Source of the DNA: Pedobacter psychrodurus
Lineage (GTDB): Bacteria > Bacteroidota > Bacteroidia > Sphingobacteriales > Sphingobacteriaceae
NCBI RefSeq assembly: GCF_004331735.1
Contig: NZ_SJSO01000016.1
Location: 1 to 64,000 of the forward strand
Direction: 5' to 3'
Length of the DNA stretch: 64,000 nt
Shown: one piece after another, positions 53,301-61,237 of the stretch
How positions within the stretch are numbered: position 1 is the stretch's first letter
Layout: the number at the start of each line of letters is the position of its first letter
Position numbers and translations under genes: made by a program
Notes under the pieces: generated by a model
Told to the model about the DNA's origin: nothing
The model's database searches: none
The model's input: only the letters and a program-made list of their open reading frames with translations

Positions 53301-53852
53301 GCCGGAACCTTTGTTCGCCACCCCTTAGCGCTGGCCGCCGCCAAGGCATCCCTGCTCTATATGAAAGAACAAGGTCCTGCACTACAACAAAGCCTAAATG
53401 AAAAAGGGAATTTTATCGCTCAGGCATTAGAAAGGGAAATCGCGGTAAGGCAACTGCCTATCAAAATCGCTAATTATGGTTCGCTATGGAAAATAAAGTT
53501 TGAACAGGATATACCCTATAGTGAACTGCTTTTTGTATTAATGAGGGAAAAAGGAATCCATATCCTGGATGGATTTCCTTGTTTTATGACAGAGGCTACA
53601 ACTTATGATGACATCAGTAAAATCATTAGCGCTTTTAACTCATCAATAGATGAACTTATCATCGCTGGCTTTTTTCCCAATCTCAGAAATCAGGAAACTA
53701 TAGTGCCAAAATCGCAGACCACCGCTGTGGTGATTGACACCAATACCCCTCCTATTGCCGGAGCCAGGCTGGGGAAAGACCGCTACGGTAACCCCGCATG
53801 GTTTTTAGAAGATCCACAAAACGACAAAAAATTCCTACAGATCCAATTATAA
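47346..53852 (+). CDS. Hybrid NRPS/PKS with aminotransferase: A-PCP-KS-AT-ACP-AMT
   Basis: 2168 residues. Adenylation (about 10-500: YTSGSTGKPKGV, NVYGPTEATV, SGKIDKK); PCP (DLGGNSLLS, near 534); ketosynthase (about 590-1010) with Cys762 in NSACSTS, ETHGTGT and KSNFGH; acyltransferase (about 1113-1410) with Ser1204 in GHSIGE and HAFH at 1300-1303, the malonyl-CoA type; ACP (IGFDSLLLT, near 1518); class III PLP aminotransferase (about 1700-2110) with FDEVITGFR and Lys1944 in SYGKVVGSG. There is no N-terminal condensation domain, so it is the loading module. It likely activates an amino acid, extends it once with malonate and converts the beta-keto group to a beta-amino group. Confidence 0.92.
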   Translation: MLNKTLSALITVQCNVSPDNIALEYNNQSLAYGELDTRSNQLANFLTEKGIDTNSRVPILLNRSFEMIIAILAIMKCGASYVPIDPLYPMERVSYIIEDIEANFLITSLKTPPDFAGTVILLDGNSFPVDVAPKTPLPVNTDVEAVSYIIYTSGSTGKPKGVVVQNKAVSSFITNQSNYYGITAEDRILLFSSISFDASVEQIFIALTTGACLVLLPEELLADMEGFTKYVSDKKITHLDVTPGFLENLDPEKYTTLKRIVVGGDVCPKALFLKWQSKGDFYNVYGPTEATVTATAFRCSVDQISLSESLPIGKPLTGTEIYILDEAKQMVAGGKVGEIYLTGMQLAKGYLNNPTLTAQNFIKIGSLGNHLFYKTGDMGKWLADGNIEYIGRVDEQVKIRGYRIEIGEIENALNESSLISQSVVLVKSNTDSDKQLIAFIVSGTSFKKTDIEDYLSARLPEYMVPRIWVELEQMPLTVSGKIDKKSLVIPDYSDLLANPYVAPRTALETRIAAIWKNVLAVKRIGTHDNFFDLGGNSLLSQRLIIAMDMQDIKIPVVKLYQYPTVSGLANYLTKALESTRLKRHSNGNNSRDIAVIGMAGRFPGAETIAELWNILAQGRETTTFFSNEDLDVNIPEQIRKDPLYIKARGIIDNPKMFDPDFFGINRKLAELMDPQHRIFLEIAFEVLEKTGHLPSKVDYKTGVFAGCGPNFYYENNVLAHPDKIETMGKLQVTTVNDKDYIASRTAYHLNLKGPAININSACSTSLLAILEAVNSLRAMQCDIALAGGASINASINSGHIYQEGSILSKDGHCRPFDDESTGTVFSDGAGVVLLKRLEDAQADGDTIYAVIKGVGVSNDGYDKASFTAPSTDGQADAVLSAIVDADIETTEITYIETHGTGTPIGDPIEFEGLVQAFGNQSNNQYCAIGSIKSNFGHLTEAAGVASFIKTCLSLYHKKLVPSIGFNTPNKNIDFDNSPFYVNNHLQAWTDQKRVAGVSSFGVGGTNVHVILEGYENNIKTTNISREYELIPISAKSVESLTSYRSQLKNYVSLHPETLAEDMGFSLQNSRGVFNHRGFIVVDTKEHLANQLANNNPDAFSINHLTKKANDLIFMFPGQGSQYHNMGYGLYQQEPVYREAIDECSDILKEFITVDLRDLLFSSGQETESLQNTRYAQPAIFATEYAMAKLWMSFGCKPDVLCGHSIGEYVAAHLSGIFSLADALKLVALRGKMISELPAGGMLSIRVKNLDLISILPTDLSIAAKNTNNLYVIAGPVESLSTFKTKLDGLGIPSKFLSASHAFHSSMMDPVIPAFREFVSTIALSSPKIPLISTVTGVLLEDKDALNIDYWADHLRKTVKFSTAVEHIATAYDPMFLEVGPGDTLSIFIRQILLEQPVSASVIPGIKQGDSETRQIIHSLGRLFQEGQEINWEEYYKNQQRGFLELPSYCFDRKKYWVEPVQGNLAHQVITIHNDTTMDTDQKEIQKRMFITKVKTVLENSSGIEFEGVDINKNFLEIGFDSLLLTQVASSLKKEFNVPITFRQLNEECSSINALTDYISKFITPQQPLAEPQQNFSVPGVQHQSQDHTALSLLSAQLELIAKQIQLLTNLPQPVQNITPLVPAEAPEKVNKHVNVALGELTQDEQKEIRKPFGATPKIEFTKTELDDKQRLFLAELTQRYNSKTAKSKNYTIESRPYMADPRVVNGFKPTLKDLIYPVVVKQSEGSKLWDLDDNEYIDALNGFGSNMLGYQPQFIKEALHNQIEKGFEVGPQHELAAEVSKLICEFTGFERTGLCSTGSEAVMGCIRLARTVTARSIIVAFSGSYHGIFDEVLVRGTKKLKSFPAAAGIMPEAVENILILDYGTDETLEIIKQRANEIAGVLVEPVQSRRPEFVPIAFLAELREITHKHSIALIFDEVITGFRMHPGGAQAQFGIKADLASYGKVVGSGIPIGVIAGNRKFMDALDGGSWNYGDTSIPEVGITYFAGTFVRHPLALAAAKASLLYMKEQGPALQQSLNEKGNFIAQALEREIAVRQLPIKIANYGSLWKIKFEQDIPYSELLFVLMREKGIHILDGFPCFMTEATTYDDISKIISAFNSSIDELIIAGFFPNLRNQETIVPKSQTTAVVIDTNTPPIAGARLGKDRYGNPAWFLEDPQNDKKFLQIQL

Positions 53853-53862
53853 GTTAGCCCAG

Positions 53863-56800
53863 ATGATACCTTTAGCATTACAAAGTGAGCCGTTAACCGT
53901 TGATTTTAATCCCTTTGAAGATGAGCGGGCAATTAACAAAGTAATCTCCATCAATAAAGCACAACAGGAAATTTTCATATCCTGCTTATTGGGCGGCGAT
54001 GAAGCCAGTTTAGCTTACAACGAGTCGGTTTCGATCAACCTGGAGGGAAGTTTTGAAATTGAATACTTTAAAAAAGCTTTTGCCCAGGTTATCCATAGGC
54101 ATGAAGCCTTGCGGAGCGTGCTCAGTGGAGATGGAGAAAAACTCATCATTTACAATGAGATGCCCTTTGAGGTTGTTTTGCATGACCTTTCTGTTTTGCC
54201 ATTGAAAAGAAGACAATTTGAGTTAAGCGCTTTTCTAAAAGATCAAATGTCTACCCCTTTCGATTTAAACGAGGGGCCGCTCTTTCGGGCATTTGTACAC
54301 CGGGGCGAAATAGGGAAACATCAGGTAACCCTCATTTTTCACCACATCATTTGCGATGGGTGGTCATTTGGCATCATTCTCGAGGAGCTCAGCAAACTGT
54401 ATAATGCATACGCTAATGGATCTACGCCTTCCCTTCCCGAACCCTTCCAGATCAGCGATTTTGCGGTAGTAAAAGAAGCATACCGCAACAGCCCGGATTT
54501 CCACCATACAGAAAACTTCTGGCTAGGAGAATACGCCGAAGATCTTCCGGTGGCAAACCTCATAACAGATTTTCCCAGAGGTACTCAGCGCAGTTATCAA
54601 TCAAACAGAATCGATCAACACCTGAGCGGCAGTCTTGTCAAAGCGCTTAGAAGCCAGGGTGCAAAAATCGGATGTAGCATGGTAACCACTATGCTATCTC
54701 TATTTGAAATCCTCATTTTCAAAAAGACCCGCCAGGCAGATCTGATTATTGGTCTTCCGTCGGCAGAGCAGGCGGTAAGTGAATTTTATAATCTGGTAGG
54801 CCATTGTGTTAACATATTACCGGTAAAAACTTCTGTTGATGCCGAAATGGGCCTAAATGATTATCTCAAAGTGCGCAGGGAATACTTGATGAACGTGTAC
54901 GATCACCAACAGTATAGTTTCGGTGAGCTAATAGAGAAACTTAAAACCAAAAGAGACCATTCACGCGTGCCGCTTGTGCCTATTGTTTTCAATATTGACA
55001 TGGGTATGGACAGTGACGTGAGATTTGAAGGACTTAAGCACCTGATCAGCTCAAACGTAAGATGTTGCGAAACTTTCGAACTTTTTGTCAATGCCACGGA
55101 TTCGCCAGATGGTCTTATTTTAGAGTGGAACTATAACGCGCAACTTTTCTCAGCGGCAAGCGTTGAGGCCATGATGCAGGATTATGAGCTACTGATCAAT
55201 TGTATGATCAAAACTCCCTCGATGTCTATATATGAAGCAGTAATGCAGGGACAGACCAAATCTGTCGCAAACGGTAAGCCATTGCTTAATAATCAATCTT
55301 TTGTTGAACTTTTCACCAATAGCGTATCGCAGTTTCAGAGCAGAAAGGCCGTAAGTTTTAATCAGGATACTTTAACATTTTTATCACTTGAAAACAAAAC
55401 CAACACCTTCGCCTCCTTTTTGCAAGGCAAAGGAATAAAAAAGGGACATATTGTAGCCATAGCCATCAGCCGTTCAATAGACATGTTAACGGGGATAATA
55501 GCCGTATTAAAAACCGGTGCGACATACCTCCCTATCGACCCTACATTGCCCCGTGATCGGATAAATTATATGCTTACAGATTCGGGGGCAACAATACTTT
55601 TATCCAATTTATTGGGTGATGTTCCCCACAAAATCGAAGTGCTGGATCCTGCTGAGATTTTTGCCTCGTTTGATGCTCATCCCTACAATTGGCAAGCTCC
55701 CGCTATCGGTTTAAGCGATACTGCTTATTTACTCTATACTTCCGGCTCAACGGGACGCCCTAAAGGAGTAAAAATAAGCCATGGTAACCTGGCGAATCTT
55801 TTGTTGAGTACAAAGGAAATGCCCGGCATAAGTTATACAGATAGACTGCTGGCAACAACAACCATCTCTTTTGATATCGCTACACTCGAACTTCTTTTAC
55901 CCCTTATTGCCGGTGCGGAAACATTAATCGCAGACGATGCCACCTGCAAGGACGGACGGTTAATCAACAATCTCATTTCTGCCCAGAAGATTTCGATCAT
56001 CCAAGGTACGCCATCCACCCTAAAGATGATCTTAAACTCAGGTCTCGGGCCTAACAGCCTTAAGGTGATTGCGGGTGGCGAACAACTAGATCTTAGTCTT
56101 GCCAAGTCGATTATTGCCACAGGAGCAAGTTTGTGGAACATGTATGGCCCAACTGAAACCACCATCTATTCCATTGGTAAACAAATATTAGTTAGCGATG
56201 AGCTGATTACTATCGGAAAGCCAATCCATAATACAGTAATTTACATCAACAATGCTGCAGGGCGCTCTGTGCAAATGGGAGACGTAGGGGAAATCTGTAT
56301 TGGTGGAGAAGGTGTAGGTTTAGGCTATGTAAACAATAATTCGCTCATCAGCGAAAAATTTATTTTTGCAAACGATAGATCCAATATTATTCTTTATAGA
56401 ACAGGCGATCTTGGAATCATGCTCAGTAATGGTGAAGTGCAGTGCCTGGGAAGAATAGACCATCAGATTAAGGTGAGAGGTCACCGGGTCGAATCGGGTG
56501 AAATCGAGACCGTATTATCTGCTCAGGCAGAAATCAGCCAGGCATTAGTCATTCAACGCAATGACACTGGAACTGATGAATCCCTGGTGGCTTACATTTC
56601 GATTTGCGAAACACAACTTTCCAATACAGAAATCATCCTACCCAGAGAAACGGACGATGAAAAAGAAAACCAGCTTCTATTAAATAAAAATTATAGCAAA
56701 TCATTAAAGAACAAACTTAAAACGCTGCTACCAGATTACATGGTACCGGATTTTATTGTTGCCATGCGCGTTTTCCCCCTAACAGCAAGCGGAAAAATAG

Positions 56801-57915
56801 ACCGGGATTTATTGCTTAAACCCGAAAAGGAGAATTATCCCTTAAACCAGGAGATCATTAAAGAATTAAACGCGACCGAGCAGCTACTCATGAACCTTTG
56901 GAAAGATGCGCTGGGTTTAGAAACCCTGGGCATAATGGATGATTTTTTTGAAATGGGCGGCAATTCGCTGATGGCCGTAAGATTGATGGTGGCTCTGGAA
57001 AAAAAGACCGGCATACGCCTGCCGTTAAACAATCTACTTACCCACTCTACTATTGAAAAACTTGCCACCCAAATTCATATCAAAAATAACGATAGGTCAA
57101 CAACGATTATCCCGATCAGAACTGGAGGTTCAAAAGACCCGGTTTATCTTATTCATGGTAGCGGACTCAATGTGCTGTTATTTAAATCGATTATTCCCTC
57201 GCTGGATGACGACCAGCCAATTTATGGGGTACAGGCAGTGGGTTTAGACCGTTATGAAGATCTTCCGGCTACCATTGAGGATATCGCAAAGAGATACATA
57301 GATGAAATTCTTGAAATCCATCAAAATGGACCATATAATATTGTTGGTTACTCACTGGGAGGTTTTATCGCTTTTGAAATGGCCAAACAGCTAAAAGCAT
57401 TGGGAAAAACAATTAACCTTTTAGGGGTAATAGATACCGACACAGGCCACAATGGACCGAGCGGGCAATTGACCAGCAATTTTGGCTATTTCATAAAGAG
57501 ACAATTTAGAAAAATTCCTTTCATAGCAAATTCATTTAAAAAAAGACCTGTCAATACGCTCAAATACCAGCTTGATGTCACAAAAAAACGCCTTTTTAAA
57601 AATTCCATTAACCAGCAGCCCAGTGACTGGGGTTTGTTTACCGATCGAGAGAAGGAACTTTATAAAAAATATGACCTTGCCCTGCACAACTACGCTCTTC
57701 AGCCGAGCGAATTAAGGGTGACTTTATTCAGAGTGAGTGAACGGCTATATTTTCTCGACGACCTGACCTATCTTGGATGGGACCGGTTTGCGCTGCAGGG
57801 GGTTGAGGTTTGCGAAATCCCCGGAGACCATAAAACATTTATATCCTCACCCCACCATGAGGTATTTGCCAATATCTTACAGACAAACCTCAATAAGCAT
57901 CAAAATGCAAACTAA
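53863..57915 (+). CDS. NRPS termination module: C-A-PCP-TE
   Basis: 1350 residues. Condensation domain (about 30-450) with the catalytic HHIICDGWS (His161, Asp165); adenylation (about 480-985) with YTSGSTGRPKG, MYGPTETTI, GRIDHQIKVRGHRVESGEIE and SGKIDRD; PCP with EMGGNSLMA near 1030; type I thioesterase (about 1090-1340) with Ser1164 in GYSLGG and His in GDHKTF. By hand the pocket residues read D-I-L-Q-V-A-M-I-Y, close to glycine-type codes I remember, so a small residue is possible. It accepts the acyl chain of the upstream protein and releases the product. The gap is 10 bp. Confidence 0.92.
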   Translation: MIPLALQSEPLTVDFNPFEDERAINKVISINKAQQEIFISCLLGGDEASLAYNESVSINLEGSFEIEYFKKAFAQVIHRHEALRSVLSGDGEKLIIYNEMPFEVVLHDLSVLPLKRRQFELSAFLKDQMSTPFDLNEGPLFRAFVHRGEIGKHQVTLIFHHIICDGWSFGIILEELSKLYNAYANGSTPSLPEPFQISDFAVVKEAYRNSPDFHHTENFWLGEYAEDLPVANLITDFPRGTQRSYQSNRIDQHLSGSLVKALRSQGAKIGCSMVTTMLSLFEILIFKKTRQADLIIGLPSAEQAVSEFYNLVGHCVNILPVKTSVDAEMGLNDYLKVRREYLMNVYDHQQYSFGELIEKLKTKRDHSRVPLVPIVFNIDMGMDSDVRFEGLKHLISSNVRCCETFELFVNATDSPDGLILEWNYNAQLFSAASVEAMMQDYELLINCMIKTPSMSIYEAVMQGQTKSVANGKPLLNNQSFVELFTNSVSQFQSRKAVSFNQDTLTFLSLENKTNTFASFLQGKGIKKGHIVAIAISRSIDMLTGIIAVLKTGATYLPIDPTLPRDRINYMLTDSGATILLSNLLGDVPHKIEVLDPAEIFASFDAHPYNWQAPAIGLSDTAYLLYTSGSTGRPKGVKISHGNLANLLLSTKEMPGISYTDRLLATTTISFDIATLELLLPLIAGAETLIADDATCKDGRLINNLISAQKISIIQGTPSTLKMILNSGLGPNSLKVIAGGEQLDLSLAKSIIATGASLWNMYGPTETTIYSIGKQILVSDELITIGKPIHNTVIYINNAAGRSVQMGDVGEICIGGEGVGLGYVNNNSLISEKFIFANDRSNIILYRTGDLGIMLSNGEVQCLGRIDHQIKVRGHRVESGEIETVLSAQAEISQALVIQRNDTGTDESLVAYISICETQLSNTEIILPRETDDEKENQLLLNKNYSKSLKNKLKTLLPDYMVPDFIVAMRVFPLTASGKIDRDLLLKPEKENYPLNQEIIKELNATEQLLMNLWKDALGLETLGIMDDFFEMGGNSLMAVRLMVALEKKTGIRLPLNNLLTHSTIEKLATQIHIKNNDRSTTIIPIRTGGSKDPVYLIHGSGLNVLLFKSIIPSLDDDQPIYGVQAVGLDRYEDLPATIEDIAKRYIDEILEIHQNGPYNIVGYSLGGFIAFEMAKQLKALGKTINLLGVIDTDTGHNGPSGQLTSNFGYFIKRQFRKIPFIANSFKKRPVNTLKYQLDVTKKRLFKNSINQQPSDWGLFTDREKELYKKYDLALHNYALQPSELRVTLFRVSERLYFLDDLTYLGWDRFALQGVEVCEIPGDHKTFISSPHHEVFANILQTNLNKHQNAN

Positions 57916-58609
57916 GCAACTGCCAATTATTTTAAATGCGGCCTGGCAGGACTTCCATGCTGATCAGGACATTGACCGGAAAAAAAACAACATTTTCAGG
58001 ATAAATTTTGAGCATTACTATAAAAAATCCTTCTTTCAGATTAATGAAATACTTTCCCCGCAGGAAATAAAAAGATCCAGATATTTTTTAAAGGAACACG
58101 ATACCCGGCGTTTTATTTCCACGAGGCTTGCCATACGAAAAATAATTTCCCGATATACAGGCGCTGTGCCGCAGTCGGTGATTTTTAACCAGGAGGCAAA
58201 CAAAAAGCCATCTAGCATGGGGGTCGAATTCAACATCAGCCATAGTGGCCATTACATTCTGATAGCGATGAGCGAAAATCCTATTGGGATAGATATAGAA
58301 CATGTAGACCATCCTGTAGATGTGGCACAATTAATACCCTACTGCTTTGACACAGTCGAGGAGGGATTTATAGCATCATCCGTAGACGAGAAAGAATCTT
58401 TTTTTGCATTATGGACCAGAAAAGAAGCATTGTTAAAAGCTACCGGGGAAGGGCTGATCGACAATCTTTTAGAAATCAACTGTTTGGAAAACACACTAAC
58501 CAGATCTAGCAGGCCCTACCGTTTGTTAACCATGCGGATAGATGCTGATTACATTTTTACCCTTGCCACAAGTGAGGATCTGGAAACCGTTTTTTGGAAT
58601 TTTAAATAA
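57905..58609 (+). CDS. Sfp-type 4'-phosphopantetheinyl transferase
   Basis: 234 residues from ATG 57905, overlapping the NRPS end by 11 bp. The characteristic motifs are present: FNISHSGHYILIAM, GIDIEHVDHPVD (Mg-binding Asp and Glu) and FFALWTRKEALLKATGEGL. It transfers the phosphopantetheine arm of CoA to the Ser of PCP/ACP domains, making the two synthetases active. An earlier in-frame start at 57773 lies deep in the NRPS gene and is not credible. Confidence 0.93.
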   Translation: MQTKQLPIILNAAWQDFHADQDIDRKKNNIFRINFEHYYKKSFFQINEILSPQEIKRSRYFLKEHDTRRFISTRLAIRKIISRYTGAVPQSVIFNQEANKKPSSMGVEFNISHSGHYILIAMSENPIGIDIEHVDHPVDVAQLIPYCFDTVEEGFIASSVDEKESFFALWTRKEALLKATGEGLIDNLLEINCLENTLTRSSRPYRLLTMRIDADYIFTLATSEDLETVFWNFK

Positions 58610-58622
58610 ACACAATCAAGCA

Positions 58623-59471
58623 ATGCAAACCGTAAACAGGCTAGATCAAATCTCCTATGAAACGTTTATAAGAGAATATGTAAACAAAAGAATTCCCGTT
58701 GTTTTTAAAAATGCTTCCAAAGTTTGGGGCCAGCATACCTTTGGGCCAGACTTTTTCAGTACGCACTTCGGAAATTACAAAAAGGAGTTTGAGGGAAAAA
58801 TGTATAGCATCAATGAGATTTTGGAACTCACCAGTAAGAGTACTTCGAAAAATCCGGCTCCCTACCCGATTACTTTTGAAATCCCTTACGATTTACCTGC
58901 GTTGATGGAGCATATCAATCCCATCCACATGAATTATGCAATACCAAACTGGTTTGATTCAAAGATATTCCCATATGGTAAATTCGGCAAGAACATCAAC
59001 CTGTTTTTTGGTGGCCAGGGTAACCAATATTCACTGCATAAAGATTTCTATCATACCAATGCCTGGATCACCCAGTTATACGGTGACAAGAAATTTATCC
59101 TTTTTCCAGGGGAGCAGGATGAATTTTTATACGCAGGCAAACAAGGTTATTCGAATTTTCTTTCTCCGGTAAACATCCTTGATCCAGATATTCAAAAGTA
59201 CCCCCTTTATCAACAGGCCAGATCGGTTGAAGTTACACTTCACCCGGGGGAAACAATCTTTGTCCCAAATGGTGTATGGCATACCACTGTAGCTCTAGAG
59301 CAAAATATTTCACTGATTTTTGATCAGCTGAACAGCACAAATTACGAGGCCTGGCGAGTAGACATGTATGAGATCAAGAAACAGAAAAGCCGTCCAGGGG
59401 CCATCGTCAATTATGGCTTTGCCATTGCCGCTGGCATGGCCTGTAAAATGAAGGAATTAGTAAAAAAGTGA
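58623..59471 (+). CDS. JmjC/cupin-8-like Fe(II)/2-oxoglutarate oxygenase
   Basis: 282 residues from ATG 58623 (MQTVNRLDQISYETFIREYV). The cupin-8/JmjC core is seen in QYSLHKDFYHTNAWITQLYG (His-x-Asp metal pair), GDKKFILFPGEQ, and HPGETIFVPNGVWHTTVAL with the distal His. Such enzymes hydroxylate amino acid residues, free or carrier-bound. The place, 13 bp after the phosphopantetheinyl transferase, suggests a tailoring step on the NRPS product or on a tethered amino acid. Confidence 0.85.
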   Translation: MQTVNRLDQISYETFIREYVNKRIPVVFKNASKVWGQHTFGPDFFSTHFGNYKKEFEGKMYSINEILELTSKSTSKNPAPYPITFEIPYDLPALMEHINPIHMNYAIPNWFDSKIFPYGKFGKNINLFFGGQGNQYSLHKDFYHTNAWITQLYGDKKFILFPGEQDEFLYAGKQGYSNFLSPVNILDPDIQKYPLYQQARSVEVTLHPGETIFVPNGVWHTTVALEQNISLIFDQLNSTNYEAWRVDMYEIKKQKSRPGAIVNYGFAIAAGMACKMKELVKK

Positions 59472-59547
59472 TCCAAAGATATCCTGAAGAAAGAAATGGA
59501 AACAATTATACACCCAACACTATTACTGTAACAAGCCTATCGCTTAC

Positions 59548-59596
59548 AATGGTATTAAAGGGCTATTGGTCTAAAATAAGGCAAAGTTTACCTTCG
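59548..59596 (+). promoter_or_regulatory. Promoter with AAARGR-CTAT motif, copy C
   Basis: GGTATTAAAGGGCTATTGG, then 26 bp from the C of CTAT (59563) the element TACCTTCG (59589-59596). The ATG of the dehydrogenase is 35 bp further on. Confidence 0.6.
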
Positions 59597-59631
59597 CATT
59601 GATAAAAAAAATTAAAGCCCTTGAAAGAAAT

Positions 59632-60981
59632 ATGAAAATAGCAGTAATTGGCACTGGTTATGTTGGCCTAGTAACAGGCACCTGTCTGGCAGAAACAGGC
59701 AATCACGTTACCTGCGTGGATATTAATACCGATAAAATCGAAAAGATGCAAAGCGGTATATTACCAATCTATGAGCCAGGATTGGAATTGCTTTTCCACC
59801 GCAACATCAGCCAAAACCGATTAACTTTTACAACCGATCTGGCTTCTGCCATAGACCAGTCACAGATTATTTTCATGGCCCTGCCAACTCCACCCAACGG
59901 CGATGGGGCAGCTGATCTTTCTTTTATACTGGGCGCGGCAAAAGACGTAGCTGGTCTGATTACCGATTACAAAGTCATTGTAAACAAATCTACTGTACCA
60001 GTAGGCACTGCTGAAAAGGTTAAAGCAATCTTTAAGCAATATACCCATATTGAAGTCGATGTGGTTTCCAACCCTGAATTTTTGAGAGAAGGGGTTGCAG
60101 TAGAGGATTTCATGAAACCAGACCGCGTGGTACTAGGCACTGTGAGCGAAAGGGCAAAAAAAATAATGAGCGACCTGTATGCCCCTTATGTGCGGCAGGG
60201 AAATCCGATCCTGTTTATGGATGAAAAGTCTTCAGAACTGACAAAGTATGCTGCCAATTCATTTTTGGCTACAAAAATAACTTTCATGAACGAAATAGCC
60301 AATCTGTGCGAACTTGTTGGTGCCGACGTGGATTCGGTAAGAAAAGGGATTGGTTCTGATGAAAGAATAGGAAAGCGTTTTCTTTTTCCAGGGATAGGGT
60401 ACGGAGGATCCTGCTTTCCAAAGGATGTTCAGGCGCTGGTAAAAGCCTCAGATGATTATGCTTATGATTTTAAAATATTGAAGTCGGTAATCGAGGTTAA
60501 CGACAGCCAAAAAACTGTTCTAATTGATAAGGTAATTAAATATTATGGTGATGATCTTAGCGGAAAACACTTTGCCTTATGGGGACTGGCTTTTAAACCG
60601 GAGACTGACGACATTAGGGAAGCACCGTCGCTTTACATCATAAAAGCACTGCTCTCCAAAGGTGCTACGGTGACCGTTTTTGATCCTGAAGGAAGTGAAA
60701 ACACCAAGGCCATATTTGGAGATAAAATCTCTTATGCCGCAAACGCATATGAGGCTGTTAAAGGGGCAGATGCTTTGCTGATCGCTACTGAGTGGTCGGT
60801 ATTTCGAAACCCCGATTTCGATCAGATCAGTGTTCTGATGAAAGAAAGGGTGATTTTTGATGGCAGAAACTTATTCAATCTTGACAAGATGATCGATCTG
60901 GGTTATTATTATAATAGCATCGGAAGGCACCTAATTGAAAAAGCTGAAGATATAGCAAAACTTCAGCCTGTCCGTGATTAA
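59632..60981 (+). CDS. ugd: UDP-glucose 6-dehydrogenase
   Basis: 449 residues from ATG 59632 (MKIAVIGTGYVGLVTGTCLA); an in-frame TTG at 59599 is within the promoter's start region. The NAD-binding GTGYVG, substrate motifs FLREGVAVEDFMKPDRVVLG, and the catalytic Cys261 in GYGGSCFPKDVQAL are all present. It oxidises UDP-glucose to UDP-glucuronate for acidic polysaccharide. A related GDP-mannose dehydrogenase activity cannot be excluded, but the length and motifs fit Ugd/TuaD better. Confidence 0.92.
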   Translation: MKIAVIGTGYVGLVTGTCLAETGNHVTCVDINTDKIEKMQSGILPIYEPGLELLFHRNISQNRLTFTTDLASAIDQSQIIFMALPTPPNGDGAADLSFILGAAKDVAGLITDYKVIVNKSTVPVGTAEKVKAIFKQYTHIEVDVVSNPEFLREGVAVEDFMKPDRVVLGTVSERAKKIMSDLYAPYVRQGNPILFMDEKSSELTKYAANSFLATKITFMNEIANLCELVGADVDSVRKGIGSDERIGKRFLFPGIGYGGSCFPKDVQALVKASDDYAYDFKILKSVIEVNDSQKTVLIDKVIKYYGDDLSGKHFALWGLAFKPETDDIREAPSLYIIKALLSKGATVTVFDPEGSENTKAIFGDKISYAANAYEAVKGADALLIATEWSVFRNPDFDQISVLMKERVIFDGRNLFNLDKMIDLGYYYNSIGRHLIEKAEDIAKLQPVRD

Positions 60982-61053
60982 CATATGACCCTTAAATAAA
61001 AAGCAGAGATCCGGCAGCGATGCTAAACAAATTGGTAGGGCTGCAGGGTGGTC

Positions 61054-61100
61054 TGGTAGAAAAGGGCTATTGCCCCAACTGGCCTTTGTATATATCTTGC
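61054..61100 (+). promoter_or_regulatory. Promoter with AAARGR-CTAT motif, copy D
   Basis: TGGTAGAAAAGGGCTATTG, then 26 bp from the C of CTAT (61067) TATCTTGC (61093-61100), a weaker -7 element. It lies 137 bp before the glycosyltransferase start. The 61020-61163 stretch also forms a 47-codon frame (MLNKLVGLQGGLVEKGY), judged not coding. Confidence 0.5.
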
Positions 61101-61237
61101 AGCAGACTCTCTGAAGTGATGAAACACCAGATGCAAAAGAACACCATTAGAGAAAATAATTAATTCATGTTAAATAACCAATGATCAGATGGTGAGGAAA
61201 TCCAATTCGACACTGCATACATAATACAAACAATCAA

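Noticed and set aside
59599..59631. TTG start for the UDP-glucose dehydrogenase
   Set aside because: It would begin at the predicted transcription start region and put 11 odd residues before the conserved MKIAVIGTGYVG start.
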